Origin: Curtobacterium sp. MCPF17_002
Lineage (GTDB): Bacteria > Actinomycetota > Actinomycetes > Actinomycetales > Microbacteriaceae
Assembly (NCBI RefSeq): GCF_003234115.2
Contig: NZ_CP126251.1
Coordinates: forward strand, 1,054,001-1,118,000
Length of the DNA stretch: 64,000 nt
Direction of reading: 5' to 3'
Below the pieces are notes generated by a model. That model saw only the letters and a list, made by a program, of their open reading frames with translations, made no database searches and had not been told where the DNA came from. Every line of letters starts with the position of its first letter. Positions within the stretch are counted from its first letter, which is position 1. Positions 44,710 through 52,642 of this stretch are shown one piece after another. A program made the position numbers and the translations under genes.

Positions 44710-45188
44710 GCGGTGATCTCCGTTCCGGTGGTGGTGCTGTGTGTGGTGGCGGCGGCAGCCGTCGGGCGAGTGCTCGTACGCGATGCGATGATGGCGGCCG
44801 CCTCGTGCAGGACGTCCCACGCGTCATCGTCGAGGTCGGCGAACAGCGGCCCGACCGTGCTGGTGAGGGTCGCGCGCCACTCGACGAGACGGGTGTGCCC
44901 GGCTTCGGTGATCTCGATGAGCTGCCCGCGGGAGTCGTCCGGGTCGACGGTCCGCGAGATGAGGCCGTCGGCGAGCATGCCCGCGACGAGCCGTGTCATC
45001 GTCGGCTGCGCCACGCGCGAGGCCGCGGCGAGTTCGCCGAGCCGGAGCGGCTGGTCGGTCTCGAGGATCCCGAGCGTGCGCCACACCGCCGATGACGTCG
45101 TGCTCCCCGCGGCCTGTGCGGCCGTGCGGATCAGACGGTTCACCGAGACGAGGAGCGTCTCGACGGTCTGGTCGCGGCTTGTTTCCAT
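44706..45188 (-). CDS. MarR-family transcriptional regulator
   Basis: Regulator of 160 aa with a winged helix-turn-helix. LRLGELAAASRVAQPTMTRLVAGMLADGLISRTVDPDDSRGQLIEITEAG is an almost textbook MarR core. A Thr/Ala-rich C-terminal tail of about 25 residues follows. It is the first gene of the marR-MFS operon. The start ATG lies 6 bp after a good -10 box, so the mRNA is probably leaderless, and an inverted repeat over the promoter suggests autorepression. Confidence 0.9.
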   Translation of the reverse strand: METSRDQTVETLLVSVNRLIRTAAQAAGSTTSSAVWRTLGILETDQPLRLGELAAASRVAQPTMTRLVAGMLADGLISRTVDPDDSRGQLIEITEAGHTRLVEWRATLTSTVGPLFADLDDDAWDVLHEAAAIIASRTSTRPTAAAATTHSTTTGTEITA

Positions 45189-45223
45189 AGCTGGACTATA
45201 TAGCCATGCTATGAATCAGTCAA
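45186..45223 (-). promoter_or_regulatory. marR promoter (leaderless) with candidate operator
   Basis: On the minus strand, TTGACT (45218-45223), a 17-bp spacer and TATAGT (45195-45200) form a near-consensus promoter. Only six bases separate the -10 from the A of ATG, so transcription should start at or within the start codon. CATAGC (45186-45191) and GCTATG (45208-45213) form an inverted repeat around the palindrome CTATATAG over the -10, a likely MarR binding site. Confidence 0.75.
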
Positions 45224-45249
45224 CAGCCGCGGCCTGGTAGAAGTGGTGC

Positions 45250-45540
45250 ATGAGCGACATCACCATCCACGAAGGCGACGAGTACACCGCGATCCTCCAC
45301 GGCGGTCCCTTCGACGGCACGACCGACACCCGCACCGCGACGAGCGACGCGCTGGACGACGAGGTCACGGTGTTCGCCGACGTCGAGGGCCTCCAGACCG
45401 CGTTCACCTACCGGAAGACGAAGTCCCACCAGGTGCTCGACCAGATCTCCGCCGACTTCGAGTACGTCCCGGGGGAGTCCGACCCCGTCGACGACCTGCA
45501 GGACCGCGGCGACCGCAGCGGCGAGTTCGACCGGGAGTAG
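45250..45540 (+). CDS. Small acidic protein of unknown function
   Basis: Protein of 96 aa, strongly acidic: MSDITIHEGDEYTAILHGGPFDGTTDTR, ending DDLQDRGDRSGEFDRE. The central HGGPFDGTTD...VTVFADVEGLQTAFTYRKT resembles small beta-rich proteins seen in actinobacteria without a known role. No signal peptide or membrane segment. It lies divergent from the MarR operon, so its promoter shares the 61-bp gap with that of marR. The thioredoxin-like gene follows after 29 bp. Confidence 0.6.
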   Translation: MSDITIHEGDEYTAILHGGPFDGTTDTRTATSDALDDEVTVFADVEGLQTAFTYRKTKSHQVLDQISADFEYVPGESDPVDDLQDRGDRSGEFDRE

Positions 45541-45569
45541 ATCCCACCCTCGCCGCGTTGCACGATCAC

Positions 45570-45830
45570 ATGCAGCTCGACCTCTGGACCTCCGCGTTCT
45601 GCGCGCCGTGTGCCGCCGCCCGCCGGGTCTCGGCCGAGGCGTCGACGCTCGTCCCCGGGCTGCACGTGACCGAGCGCGACGTCGCGAACCACCCGGACCG
45701 GGCAGAGGACCTCGGCATCCGGTCGACCCCCACGATCATCGTGCGTCGGGACGACGGTGCCGAGGTCTTCCGTTCACCGGGGGTCCCCACCCGCGACCAG
45801 CTCCTGCTCGCGATCGCCAAGGCGATCTGA
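45570..45830 (+). CDS. Thioredoxin/glutaredoxin-like protein
   Basis: Protein of 86 aa with a minimal thioredoxin fold. The redox motif is CAPC in LDLWTSAFCAPCAAARR, near the N-terminus, and the cis-Pro region reads IRSTPTIIVRRDDG. It could reduce disulfides in the cytoplasm. Its last 57 bp overlap the end of the convergent glycosyltransferase-like gene. The ATG at 45570 is the natural start. Confidence 0.8.
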   Translation: MQLDLWTSAFCAPCAAARRVSAEASTLVPGLHVTERDVANHPDRAEDLGIRSTPTIIVRRDDGAEVFRSPGVPTRDQLLLAIAKAI

Positions 45831-47318
45831 CGCCCCAGAGCCAGATCCAGCGCCAGCGCCAGCGCCAGCGCCCGCGCCCGCGCCGCGCTGGTTCGTCGGC
45901 GCCAGCAGCACCGGTGTCTCCGTCGGCCGCACCAGCCGGACGACCTGACGCCCGACGCGCTTCACGGCCCGCACCGGCGCGCCGATCACCGTCGCGACGG
46001 CCCCGAGCGCACTGCGGTCGCCAGGACCGAGCGCGTTCTTCCGTTCCCACGCACGCCGGAGCTCCCCACCGCGGCTCCGGCGGGCAGCCGGACGGTCGAC
46101 GAGCGTGCCCGCATCGCGCTCTGCCATGAGCGCATCGACGCGCCCCGCCCAGTCGTTCTCGGCGTCGGGGTGGAAGTGGTTGTCGTGCATCCACTCCGGC
46201 CGCACCGTCCCGAACCGTCCCTCCACCAGGTCGATCGCGTCACCCTCGAGCCCGCTGCCGACGAACACCTCGTTGATGAGCTGCCGCCCGGTGCCGAAGT
46301 CCGTGAGGGTGAGTGCCGGCACGCCGCGGGCCGCGGCCTCGAGGACCGCCGTCGAGCTGATCGTCACGAGGGCGACCGCGCGCTCGAGGTGATCGGCCAT
46401 CGGTCCGCTCTCGACGACCAGGTTCGCGGGAGCGTCCGCCGGCACGAGTGCCGGGTACGGGTGCTGCTCCCGGTGCGTCTGGTGCTCGCCGGCCCCGGCA
46501 CGCCCCTTGATCACGACACGCCACTCCGGATGCCGCAGCGCGGTCTCCACCAGCCAACCGACGACGCGTGCACGGTCCGCTCGCTCCGCGGGCACGCTCG
46601 GCTGCGCCGCGAAGACGACGGAGTCGCGCACGCGAGCCCGAGCGCCAGCACGAGCACGAGCGCCAGCGCCAGTGCCAGCACCCACTGCCGCGGGAGCCGG
46701 CCGGGCGAAGGGCAGCGTGGCGAGCGTGAAGTGCGGTTCGACACCGCCCTCCCGGGCGAGTTCCTCGTAGGCGCGCACCTCACGGTGGCTGTGCAGCACG
46801 AACAGGTCGGCGCGAGCGCGGAAGAAGACACCCTTCCACTTCGCGGGGAACGAGATGCCCGGCAGCCCCGTCACGAGCACCGGTCGCCGCGGGACCCGAC
46901 GGTGCACCTCGTCGATGACGAGTTCCGCGACCGGTCCGATCAACGACACCAGGACCGCATCCGGCGGATCCTGCCGCAGCTGCTCGACGATCGTGTCGAC
47001 GTCGAGCGGCTCCGGCGGAGCCGTGGCGAGGTGCGCCAACCGCTCGTCGAGTCCGCGGAACGCGGACCGGAGCTGTCCCCGGCTGGCCGACCGGGGCGTC
47101 GCGACGGTCCACAGTTCGAGGCGCCAGTGAGTGGGTGCGGTGGCGAGCAGGTGCGCGCCCCACTTCGCGAACGAGTCGGTGTCGACCAGGCCGACCACGC
47201 GTCGGACGCGTGGTGACGCACCGGACTGGAGGCGCGCCTCCCGTCCGCCTGTCGCCTCGCCCCCGTCACCGGAACCGTCCAGGGCGGGGCCCGTCACGTC
47301 TCCTGTGCTGCCGGTCAC
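45774..47318 (-). CDS. Putative glycosyltransferase of the nonulosonic-acid operon
   Basis: Protein of 514 aa, last gene of a three-gene operon with neuA and neuB. The N-terminal half has VGLVDTDSFAKWGAHLLATAPTHWRLELW and LVTGLPGISFPAKWKGVFFRARADLFVLHS; the C-terminal half has VVIKGRAGAGEHQTHREQHPYPALV and TISSTAVLEAAARGVPALTLTDFG, which looks like a GT-B nucleotide-sugar site. I read it as a surface-glycan glycosyltransferase of a Microbacteriaceae family lacking a standard name, perhaps adding the activated sugar made by NeuA. Two Ala/Gly/Arg low-complexity runs occur, one mid-protein and one at the end. GTG start overlaps the neuB stop; the N-terminal leader carries RLQS from a family-2 palindrome (47228-47241). 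Confidence 0.7.
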   Translation of the reverse strand: MTGSTGDVTGPALDGSGDGGEATGGREARLQSGASPRVRRVVGLVDTDSFAKWGAHLLATAPTHWRLELWTVATPRSASRGQLRSAFRGLDERLAHLATAPPEPLDVDTIVEQLRQDPPDAVLVSLIGPVAELVIDEVHRRVPRRPVLVTGLPGISFPAKWKGVFFRARADLFVLHSHREVRAYEELAREGGVEPHFTLATLPFARPAPAAVGAGTGAGARARAGARARVRDSVVFAAQPSVPAERADRARVVGWLVETALRHPEWRVVIKGRAGAGEHQTHREQHPYPALVPADAPANLVVESGPMADHLERAVALVTISSTAVLEAAARGVPALTLTDFGTGRQLINEVFVGSGLEGDAIDLVEGRFGTVRPEWMHDNHFHPDAENDWAGRVDALMAERDAGTLVDRPAARRSRGGELRRAWERKNALGPGDRSALGAVATVIGAPVRAVKRVGRQVVRLVRPTETPVLLAPTNQRGAGAGAGAGAGAGSGSGASDRLGDREQELVAGGDPR

Positions 47319-48187
47319 GCGCCGACGCGGCGCAGCTTCGCGAGCGGCGCTCGCTCGCCCGGGAAGATCCGCTTGACCCCGTCGCCGAGCGCGGTCTCGA
47401 TGATGCGGACGTCGCGCGCGAGCGTCTGCAGCCCGTGCGGTTCGAGGGATGCCGCGTGGTCGGAGCCCCACATCGTGCGGTCGAGGGTGATGTGCCGCTC
47501 GACCGCCGTGGCCCCGAGCGCGACGGCGGCGATCGAGATCTGCAGCCCGGGCTCGTGACCCGAGTACCCGACCGGCACCCCGGCGTAGCGGTTCGCGAGG
47601 GTGTCGATCATGCGGAGGTTCGCCTCCTCCGCGGGGAGCGGGTACGTCGACGTGGCGTGCATGAGCACCAGGCGGCCGGTGCCGAGCACCTCGACGGCGC
47701 GGTCGATCTGCTCGAGCGTGGACATGCCGGTCGACAGGATCACGGGCTTGCCGGTCGCGGCCACCGCAGCGAGCAAGCCGAGGTCGGTCACCGACGCGGA
47801 GGCGATCTTGTACGCGACGACCGCCAGGTCCTCGAGGAAGTCGACCGACGGCTCATCCCACGGGGACGCGAACCAGTCCAGTCCGCGGAGGGTCGCGTGG
47901 TCGCCGATCTCGATGTACTGATCACGGTCGAACTCGACCCGGTAGCGGTACTCCAGGTAGGTCATCTCACCCCACGGGGTGCTCCGCTGCGTCGACTTCA
48001 TGTGCTCCGGGGTCGAGATCGCCGGCGTGCGCTTCTGGAACTTCACGGCCTGCAGCCCGGCGTCCGCCGCGACGTCGATGAGTCGCTTCGCGATGTCGAC
48101 GTCGCCGTTGTGGTTGAGGCCGATCTCGCCGATGAGGTACGCGGGGTGGCCGGCGCCGATGGTGGACGTGCCGATGCTGACGGTCAT
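47315..48187 (-). CDS. neuB: N-acetylneuraminate synthase family protein, without SAF domain
   Basis: TIM-barrel enzyme of 290 aa condensing phosphoenolpyruvate with an N-acyl hexosamine to make a nonulosonic acid (sialic, legionaminic or similar). It shows YLIGEIGLNHNGDVDIAKRLIDVA, AVKFQKRTPA, ASPWDEPSVDFLE, KIASASVTD, ILSTGMSTLEQI, VGYSGHEPGL and ERHITLDRTMWGSDHAASLEP. It stops where family members usually continue into a C-terminal antifreeze-like (SAF) domain, so it is the short form. It sits between neuA and the glycosyltransferase. Confidence 0.9.
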   Translation of the reverse strand: MTVSIGTSTIGAGHPAYLIGEIGLNHNGDVDIAKRLIDVAADAGLQAVKFQKRTPAISTPEHMKSTQRSTPWGEMTYLEYRYRVEFDRDQYIEIGDHATLRGLDWFASPWDEPSVDFLEDLAVVAYKIASASVTDLGLLAAVAATGKPVILSTGMSTLEQIDRAVEVLGTGRLVLMHATSTYPLPAEEANLRMIDTLANRYAGVPVGYSGHEPGLQISIAAVALGATAVERHITLDRTMWGSDHAASLEPHGLQTLARDVRIIETALGDGVKRIFPGERAPLAKLRRVGA

Positions 48188-48969
48188 GGTGCTCCGTTCG
48201 GTGCGGGGACGAGCGGCACGGTTGCCGCCCGGGGGTCGTGCTGGTGCTGGTCTCGGTCGTGCCGGTCGTGCCGGTCGGGCCGGTCGAGCTGCGGCGCGAG
48301 CGCGGCGGCGAGCGCGAGGTCCGACGGGTCGTCGATGTCGATCGCGCCGCGGCCGTCGACGACCACGAGCTCCACCCGCCCGTGGAACCGGTGCCGGTAC
48401 TGCCGGAACCCGGACGTCCGGAAGACCGTGAAGGCGCCGGTCTCGCGGAACTCCGGCTCGCGGTCCTGCCGCCGCGGGCGCACCGCTGCGTCGTGGTTCA
48501 CGGCGCGGGCCGCACCGTCGTCGCCGATCCGCCAGAGGAACGCGTGCGAGGCGGCGGCCGCGAAGACCGAGTCCGCGCGCCCGTCCTGCACCCGCGTGAC
48601 CGCGGCGTCGAGGTCCACCGGGTCGATGAACGGCGACGTGGCCTGCAGGAAGACGACGACCTCGGGCTCCTCGCCCGCGGCCGCCAGCTCGTCGAGGACG
48701 TGCAGCACCGCCGACTCCGACGACGCCTCGTCGCCCGCGAGTGCAGCGGGACGGCGGACCACCCGGGCGCCGGATGCACGGGCTTCGGCTGCGATCGCGT
48801 CGCCGTCGGTGGAGACGACGACGGCGTCGATCGTCACCGCGTCGCGTGCTGTCTCCACGGCTCGGCGGACGAGGGAACGGCCGGCGACGGCGTGGAGGTT
48901 CTTGCCGGGGATGCCCTTCGACCCCGCACGCGCCGGGATGACCGCGACGACGTGACCGGAGGAGCGCAT
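48184..48969 (-). CDS. neuA: Acylneuraminate cytidylyltransferase
   Basis: CMP-sugar synthetase of 261 aa that activates the nonulosonic acid with CTP. The signature IPARAGSKGIPGKNLHAVAGRSLV is near the N-terminus, followed by FLQATSPFIDPVDLDAAV and AIDIDDPSDLALA. The C-terminus has an unusual His/Asp/Arg-rich tail (DRHDRHDRDQHQHD) followed by about 15 residues. It is the first gene of the operon; its stop overlaps the neuB ATG. Confidence 0.9.
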   Translation of the reverse strand: MRSSGHVVAVIPARAGSKGIPGKNLHAVAGRSLVRRAVETARDAVTIDAVVVSTDGDAIAAEARASGARVVRRPAALAGDEASSESAVLHVLDELAAAGEEPEVVVFLQATSPFIDPVDLDAAVTRVQDGRADSVFAAAASHAFLWRIGDDGAARAVNHDAAVRPRRQDREPEFRETGAFTVFRTSGFRQYRHRFHGRVELVVVDGRGAIDIDDPSDLALAAALAPQLDRPDRHDRHDRDQHQHDPRAATVPLVPAPNGAP

Positions 48970-49076
48970 GACCGGGACGCTACGAAGCGCCGGTGACCCG
49001 GAAGCGAACGCCAGGCAGACGCGTGCCGAACCGTTCCGGAACCCCCTCCGCGCGGCGTGAGCGTTATGGTCGACGG

Positions 49077-49637
49077 ATGCTCGGAGCCGACGACCCGCTC
49101 GATCCGACCCCTCGCCGCGTGCTCGTCGCAGGCACGACCGGGGTCGGCAAGACCACGACGGCAGCCCGCATCGGAGCCGTGCTCGGGCTCCCGCACACCG
49201 AGATCGACGCGCTGTACCACGGCCCCGGATGGGAGCCGCGGGAGTCCTTCGTCTCGGACGTCGAGGCGTACACGAGCGCGCCCGCGTGGGTCACGGAGTG
49301 GCAGTACACCTCTGTGCGGGCGCTCCTCGCCGAGCGGGCGGACACCCTCGTCTGGATCGACCTGCCGAACGTCGTCGCGCTCTGGCGCCTCGTCCGCCGG
49401 ACCCTCCGTCGACGGTTCCGGCGGATCGAGCTGTGGAACGGGAACGTCGAGCCGTCACTGTGGACGTTCTTCACCGACCCGGAGCACATCCTCCGCTGGG
49501 GGATCAGCACCCGGAACACCACCCGGCGCCGGATCCCGTCGCTCGTCCGGGAGGCTCCGCACCTCCGCATCGTGCACCTCCGCTCGCAGCGGGAGGTCGA
49601 TCGGTTCGTGGAGCACCTCGGCCGGGGCCGCGGATAG
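49077..49637 (+). CDS. P-loop kinase-like AAA protein (topology-modulation/adenylate-kinase-like)
   Basis: Cytoplasmic protein of 186 aa. Walker A reads VLVAGTTGVGKTTTAARIG, with IDALYHGPGWEPRE, TEWQYTSVRALLAERADTLVWIDLP (Walker B-like) and a basic stretch RLVRRTLRRRFRR. This pattern fits the small adenylate-kinase-related proteins often called topology modulation proteins. Function is unknown. I chose the ATG at 49077; an upstream in-frame extension is Arg-rich and unlike the family. The tRNA-Arg gene follows 14 bp later. Confidence 0.75.
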   Translation: MLGADDPLDPTPRRVLVAGTTGVGKTTTAARIGAVLGLPHTEIDALYHGPGWEPRESFVSDVEAYTSAPAWVTEWQYTSVRALLAERADTLVWIDLPNVVALWRLVRRTLRRRFRRIELWNGNVEPSLWTFFTDPEHILRWGISTRNTTRRRIPSLVREAPHLRIVHLRSQREVDRFVEHLGRGRG

Positions 49638-49651
49638 AATCGGGGCCGTTC

Positions 49652-49724
49652 GCCTCCGTAGCTCAGTGGATAGAGCAGGTGGTTTCTACCCACCGTGTCG
49701 CGGGTTCGATTCCTGCCGGGGGCA
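49652..49724 (+). tRNA. tRNA-Arg (anticodon TCT)
   Basis: Cloverleaf: acceptor GCCTCCG/CGGGGGC, D-arm GCTC-AGTGGATA-GAGC, anticodon stem GGTGG/CCACC with loop TTTCTAC (anticodon TCT), T-arm GCGGG-TTCGATT-CCTGC and discriminator A. CCA is not encoded. It reads the rare AGA/AGG Arg codons. A strong terminator follows. Confidence 0.96.
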
Positions 49725-49730
49725 CACGTC

Positions 49731-49762
49731 GAAGGCCGCCGTCCTCGTGGACGGCGGCCTTC
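49731..49762 (+). terminator. Terminator of tRNA-Arg
   Basis: Stem GAAGGCCGCCGTCC / GGACGGCGGCCTTC, 14 bp perfect with loop TCGT, 6 bp after the tRNA and followed by GTTCGTGCT. Confidence 0.88.
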
Positions 49763-49790
49763 GTTCGTGCTGGAGACCGGCAGGCGGCCC

Positions 49791-49845
49791 GGCAGTCAGA
49801 CGGTCAGACGATCTGGCAGTCAGACGGTCCGGCAGTCAGACGGTC
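49791..49845. repeat. 15-bp direct repeat, three copies
   Basis: GGCAGTCAGACGGTC at 49791-49805, 49815-49829 and 49831-49845, with a partial copy around 49803-49810. It lies between the tRNA terminator and the stop of the minus-strand low-complexity gene. No function seen. Confidence 0.85.
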
Positions 49846-49851
49846 GTGCCG

Positions 49852-51207
49852 TCACTCGTCGTCATTCGCGGCACGACGCCGGAGTTCGCTCGCACTGATC
49901 GGCTGCGTGTACGGCGCTTCCGAGGTCTCGTTCGCGTCGGCCGGCTCGGCGGGAGCGTCCGTGATCCGGGTCGGCACCGAGGTCGTGTTCGGCGTCCGGG
50001 GCGCGTCCGATCCGCCGCCGTCACCGTCCGAGGAGCGGTTGACGTGGGCGTCGGCCGAGGTCGGCGTCGCGACCGGAGACGGCGCGGCCGAGCCCGACCG
50101 AGGGCCCGAGGCGGAAGCGCTGCCGGCGGAGCGGGTGTCGTCCACCGCGTCGGCGTTGTCGGTGTCCTTCGCCGAGGTCGGCGAGCCGAGCGTCGGGCGC
50201 ACCGGCGCACCGGCCGCGTCGCCGTAGGAGCGCGTTGCGCCGTCGCCGTACGCCCGAGTCGTGTTCGCGCTCGAGATCGGCGTGGTCGCGTTCGCGTTCT
50301 CGTCCGAGATGGGGGTGGTGGCGTTCTGGTCGGCCGAGGTCGAGCCGCCGCGGGTCACGGAGAAGCCAGACCGTGCCGCCTGCGCAGCAGCGGCTCCCGC
50401 GGGTGCGGATGCGGCGCCAGCCGCGGACGACGCGGCGGAACCTGCGCCGGACGGAGCCGAGGCGGACGGAGCCGAGGCGGACGGAGCCGAGGCGGACGAA
50501 GTCGAGCCCGCGCCGGACGAAGCCGACGTCGCGGAGGAGGGCGTGCCTCCAGGTCGCTGCGCTGCCGGACGGAGGGACGTCGTCGTCGGGGTGGGACGCT
50601 CGGCGACCGGAGCCGGGGTCGTCGCCGCTGAACTGTCTGCGGTGCGCGCACCACTGGCCTGGTCGGCGTTCCAGTCCTGCTGCCGGGTGATGAGCTCGGC
50701 GTCCGGGTCGGGGGAGTCGAACTTCCAGCGCTCGAGGTCGCTCTTGAACAGCTTGCGGGCCTTGCTCGGGCGGGCCTGCCACTCCAGCAGGCGCTCCCGG
50801 AACTCGGCGAGGGACTGTTCGGCCTGGAAGCTGAACGTCGACGAGTTCTTCTTGATGTCGGCGATCTCGTGCTGCGTCCAGTTCGCGGCGAGCGGCGCCC
50901 CCGTGACCGGGAGCAGGCGGAGCCGGATGTCGGAGTCCTCGGCGAGGTGGTCGGCGTAGGCACGCTCGTCGTGCCCGAGCGAACCCCAGGCAGCGGCCTT
51001 CCGTGCTGCCGACACGATGCCGGCGACGGCGGCGTTGCGGGCCTCGCGCTCCTGCATCGAGACGACGCGCTTGGTGGCTCCGCGGCCGATCAGGGCAGCG
51101 ATGATCCCCGCCACGATGATCGCGACGAAGGGGATGATCGCGCCGGAGATCACTCGCCAGCCGTCGTCCGAGGCGATCCAGTCGGTCAGGTCGTTCCACC
51201 AGTCCAT
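49852..51207 (-). CDS. Membrane-anchored protein with long low-complexity tail
   Basis: Protein of 451 aa. One membrane span near the start (residues ~20-42, ISGAIIPFVAIIVAGIIAALIG) follows a short N-terminus MDWWNDLTDWIAS. Residues ~45-185 form a soluble helical region (WTQHEIADIKKNSSTFSFQAEQSLAEFRERLLEWQARPSKARKLFKSDL). From ~185 on it is Ala/Ser/Thr/Pro/Gly-rich with repeats such as SASAPSASAPSASAPSG and ATTPIS. I do not recognise the family; the tail looks disordered. A single-gene transcript is likely. Confidence 0.75.
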   Translation of the reverse strand: MDWWNDLTDWIASDDGWRVISGAIIPFVAIIVAGIIAALIGRGATKRVVSMQEREARNAAVAGIVSAARKAAAWGSLGHDERAYADHLAEDSDIRLRLLPVTGAPLAANWTQHEIADIKKNSSTFSFQAEQSLAEFRERLLEWQARPSKARKLFKSDLERWKFDSPDPDAELITRQQDWNADQASGARTADSSAATTPAPVAERPTPTTTSLRPAAQRPGGTPSSATSASSGAGSTSSASAPSASAPSASAPSGAGSAASSAAGAASAPAGAAAAQAARSGFSVTRGGSTSADQNATTPISDENANATTPISSANTTRAYGDGATRSYGDAAGAPVRPTLGSPTSAKDTDNADAVDDTRSAGSASASGPRSGSAAPSPVATPTSADAHVNRSSDGDGGGSDAPRTPNTTSVPTRITDAPAEPADANETSEAPYTQPISASELRRRAANDDE

Positions 51208-51328
51208 GCGCGCACCTTACTCACGAAACGGTCAGGCATCGGGGAGGCCGAACGGCGTTCCGTTCACCTGACCGGACATGATTCCAATGTGGAACATCAT
51301 GCGGTCCTGCGGGGTCGACGATCCAGGG

Positions 51329-51595
51329 TCACCCCCAGCGGAGGCAGTCCACGGCGTCGTCCGCGGACCACACGTTCGGGAGGTCGACGAACCGGCGTTC
51401 GGTCGAGACGTACCGTCGGGCGCGGTACGCGGTGCCGCCCGCGACGTCGACACGGTCCACGTAGCCGACGATCTCGCCGTTCGCCCGCGTCACCCGGCTG
51501 AGGTCGTCGCGGACGTCGAGGATGCGGAGGTCACCGCGCGCGCGTGCGACGGGGACGGTGCGGATCCGCAGTGCGGGTTCGGTCGTCGTCTGCAT
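51329..51595 (-). CDS. Small hypothetical protein
   Basis: Protein of 88 aa: MQTTTEPALRIRTVPVARAR, then DLRILDVRDDLSRVTRANGEIVGYVDRVDVAGGTAYRARRYVSTERRFVDLP and a C-terminal NVWSADDAVDCLRW. The beta-rich core with GEIVGYVD...YRARR resembles small actinobacterial proteins that lie near DNA-repair or SSB genes, with no known role. The ATG has AGGAGG 8 bp upstream, which supports it being real. It faces away from msrA. Confidence 0.72.
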   Translation of the reverse strand: MQTTTEPALRIRTVPVARARGDLRILDVRDDLSRVTRANGEIVGYVDRVDVAGGTAYRARRYVSTERRFVDLPNVWSADDAVDCLRWG

Positions 51596-51757
51596 CGTGG
51601 TGCCTCCTGGTGGTCGGTGTGGTGTCGACGGTACGGGCGACCACCGACACGTCGGGGCGGACGGTGGCGACTGTGGAGGGCCGTGCGCCGGAGCCCGGCT
51701 GTGGAGGAAGAAGCCCCCACGAGGCGCGTTCCGAGCCCGGGGAGGTAGGTTGCTGCC

Positions 51758-52285
51758 ATGACGACGTTCGTGCTCGCAGGTGGGTGTTTCTGGTGTCTCG
51801 ACGCCGTGTACCGAACGCTGCAGGGCGTTCAGGACGTGGTGTCCGGCTACGTCGGCGGCGGGGTGGAGAGCCCCTCGTACGAACTGGTCTGCACCGGCAC
51901 GACCGGGCACGCCGAGGCCGTCGCGGTCACGTTCGACGAATCGGTGATCCCGGCCGACGTGATCCTCGACGTGTTCTTCACGCTGCACGACCCGCGCCAG
52001 CTGAACCGCCAGGGCGCCGATGTCGGCACCCCGTACCGCTCGGCGATGTTCCCCGCCGACGACGAGCAGCGGGCGCTGTTCGAGCACGCGATCGAGCGTG
52101 CTTCCGACATCTGGGACGGCGGCATCGTGACGACGATCGAGCCACTCAGTACGTTCTACCGTGCGGAGGAGTACCACCAGGACTTCTTCGCGAAGAACCC
52201 CGGACAGGGCTACTGCCTCGCGGTGGCGCTGCCCAAGGTGAACAAGGTCCGCAAGGCCTACAGTCAGTACATCCTGGCGTCCTGA
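51758..52285 (+). CDS. msrA: Peptide-methionine (S)-S-oxide reductase
   Basis: Enzyme of 175 aa that repairs S-sulfoxides of methionine. The catalytic motif GGCFWC is at residues 8-13, followed by GVQDVVSGYVGG, ELVCTGTTGHAEAVAV and FFTLHDPRQLNRQGADVGTPYRSAMF, with YHQDFFAKNPGQGYC near the C-terminus. Length and motifs are normal. The ATG start follows GGGGAGGTAGG. A small gene follows after 38 bp. Confidence 0.94.
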   Translation: MTTFVLAGGCFWCLDAVYRTLQGVQDVVSGYVGGGVESPSYELVCTGTTGHAEAVAVTFDESVIPADVILDVFFTLHDPRQLNRQGADVGTPYRSAMFPADDEQRALFEHAIERASDIWDGGIVTTIEPLSTFYRAEEYHQDFFAKNPGQGYCLAVALPKVNKVRKAYSQYILAS

Positions 52286-52323
52286 GACTCGGGCGTCGGG
52301 GCCACAAGGAGGTGGTCGAAACG

Positions 52324-52527
52324 ATGACGAACAACACCGGGACCTGGGTCGCGGTCGGACCGGCAGGAGCGGTGGGCAGCATCCACCGCGCCGACGGCGG
52401 CTTCCGCGTCGAGCTCTACGGCCGGAGCGGCTCCGGCGGGACGTACCCGTCGCTCGCGTCCGCGAAGGGCGCGGTCCACGCCGCGCTCGGTCCGTTGGCC
52501 GACCGGCCGGAGTTCCGCGCGCACTAG
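52324..52527 (+). CDS. Small hypothetical protein downstream of msrA
   Basis: Protein of 67 aa: MTNNTGTWVAVGPAGAVGSIHRADGGFRVELYGRSGSGGTYPSLASAKGAVHAALGPLADRPEF. It looks like a compact beta-beta-alpha module, similar to short actinobacterial methyltransferase-adjacent proteins of unknown function. AAGGAGG lies 11 bp upstream of the ATG, and the short gap suggests cotranscription with msrA. A family-2 half-site follows directly after the stop (52532-52543). Confidence 0.7.
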   Translation: MTNNTGTWVAVGPAGAVGSIHRADGGFRVELYGRSGSGGTYPSLASAKGAVHAALGPLADRPEFRAH

Positions 52528-52595
52528 TCACGGCCTGGAGGCACGGGGGACTTCTCCTCCACAGCCCGCCTCGTCGAGACATCCAGTCACAGATC

Positions 52596-52627
52596 GAGCC
52601 CCGGGGCGCTTGCGCGCCCCGGGGCTC
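52596..52627 (+). terminator. Perfect 14-bp hairpin before the SSB gene
   Basis: GAGCCCCGGGGCGC / GCGCCCCGGGGCTC with loop TTGC. It lies 68 bp after the msrA-side gene and only 15 bp before the SSB ATG. It may terminate the msrA transcript, or sit in the 5-prime leader of ssb. No U-tract follows. Confidence 0.6.
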
Positions 52628-52642
52628 ATCCACGATCGACCC

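Noticed and set aside
51232..51453. Short minus-strand frame with many Ser/Arg/Pro codons
   Set aside because: It overlaps the better-supported 88-aa gene at 51329 in another frame and has shadow-like composition with no ribosome-binding site.
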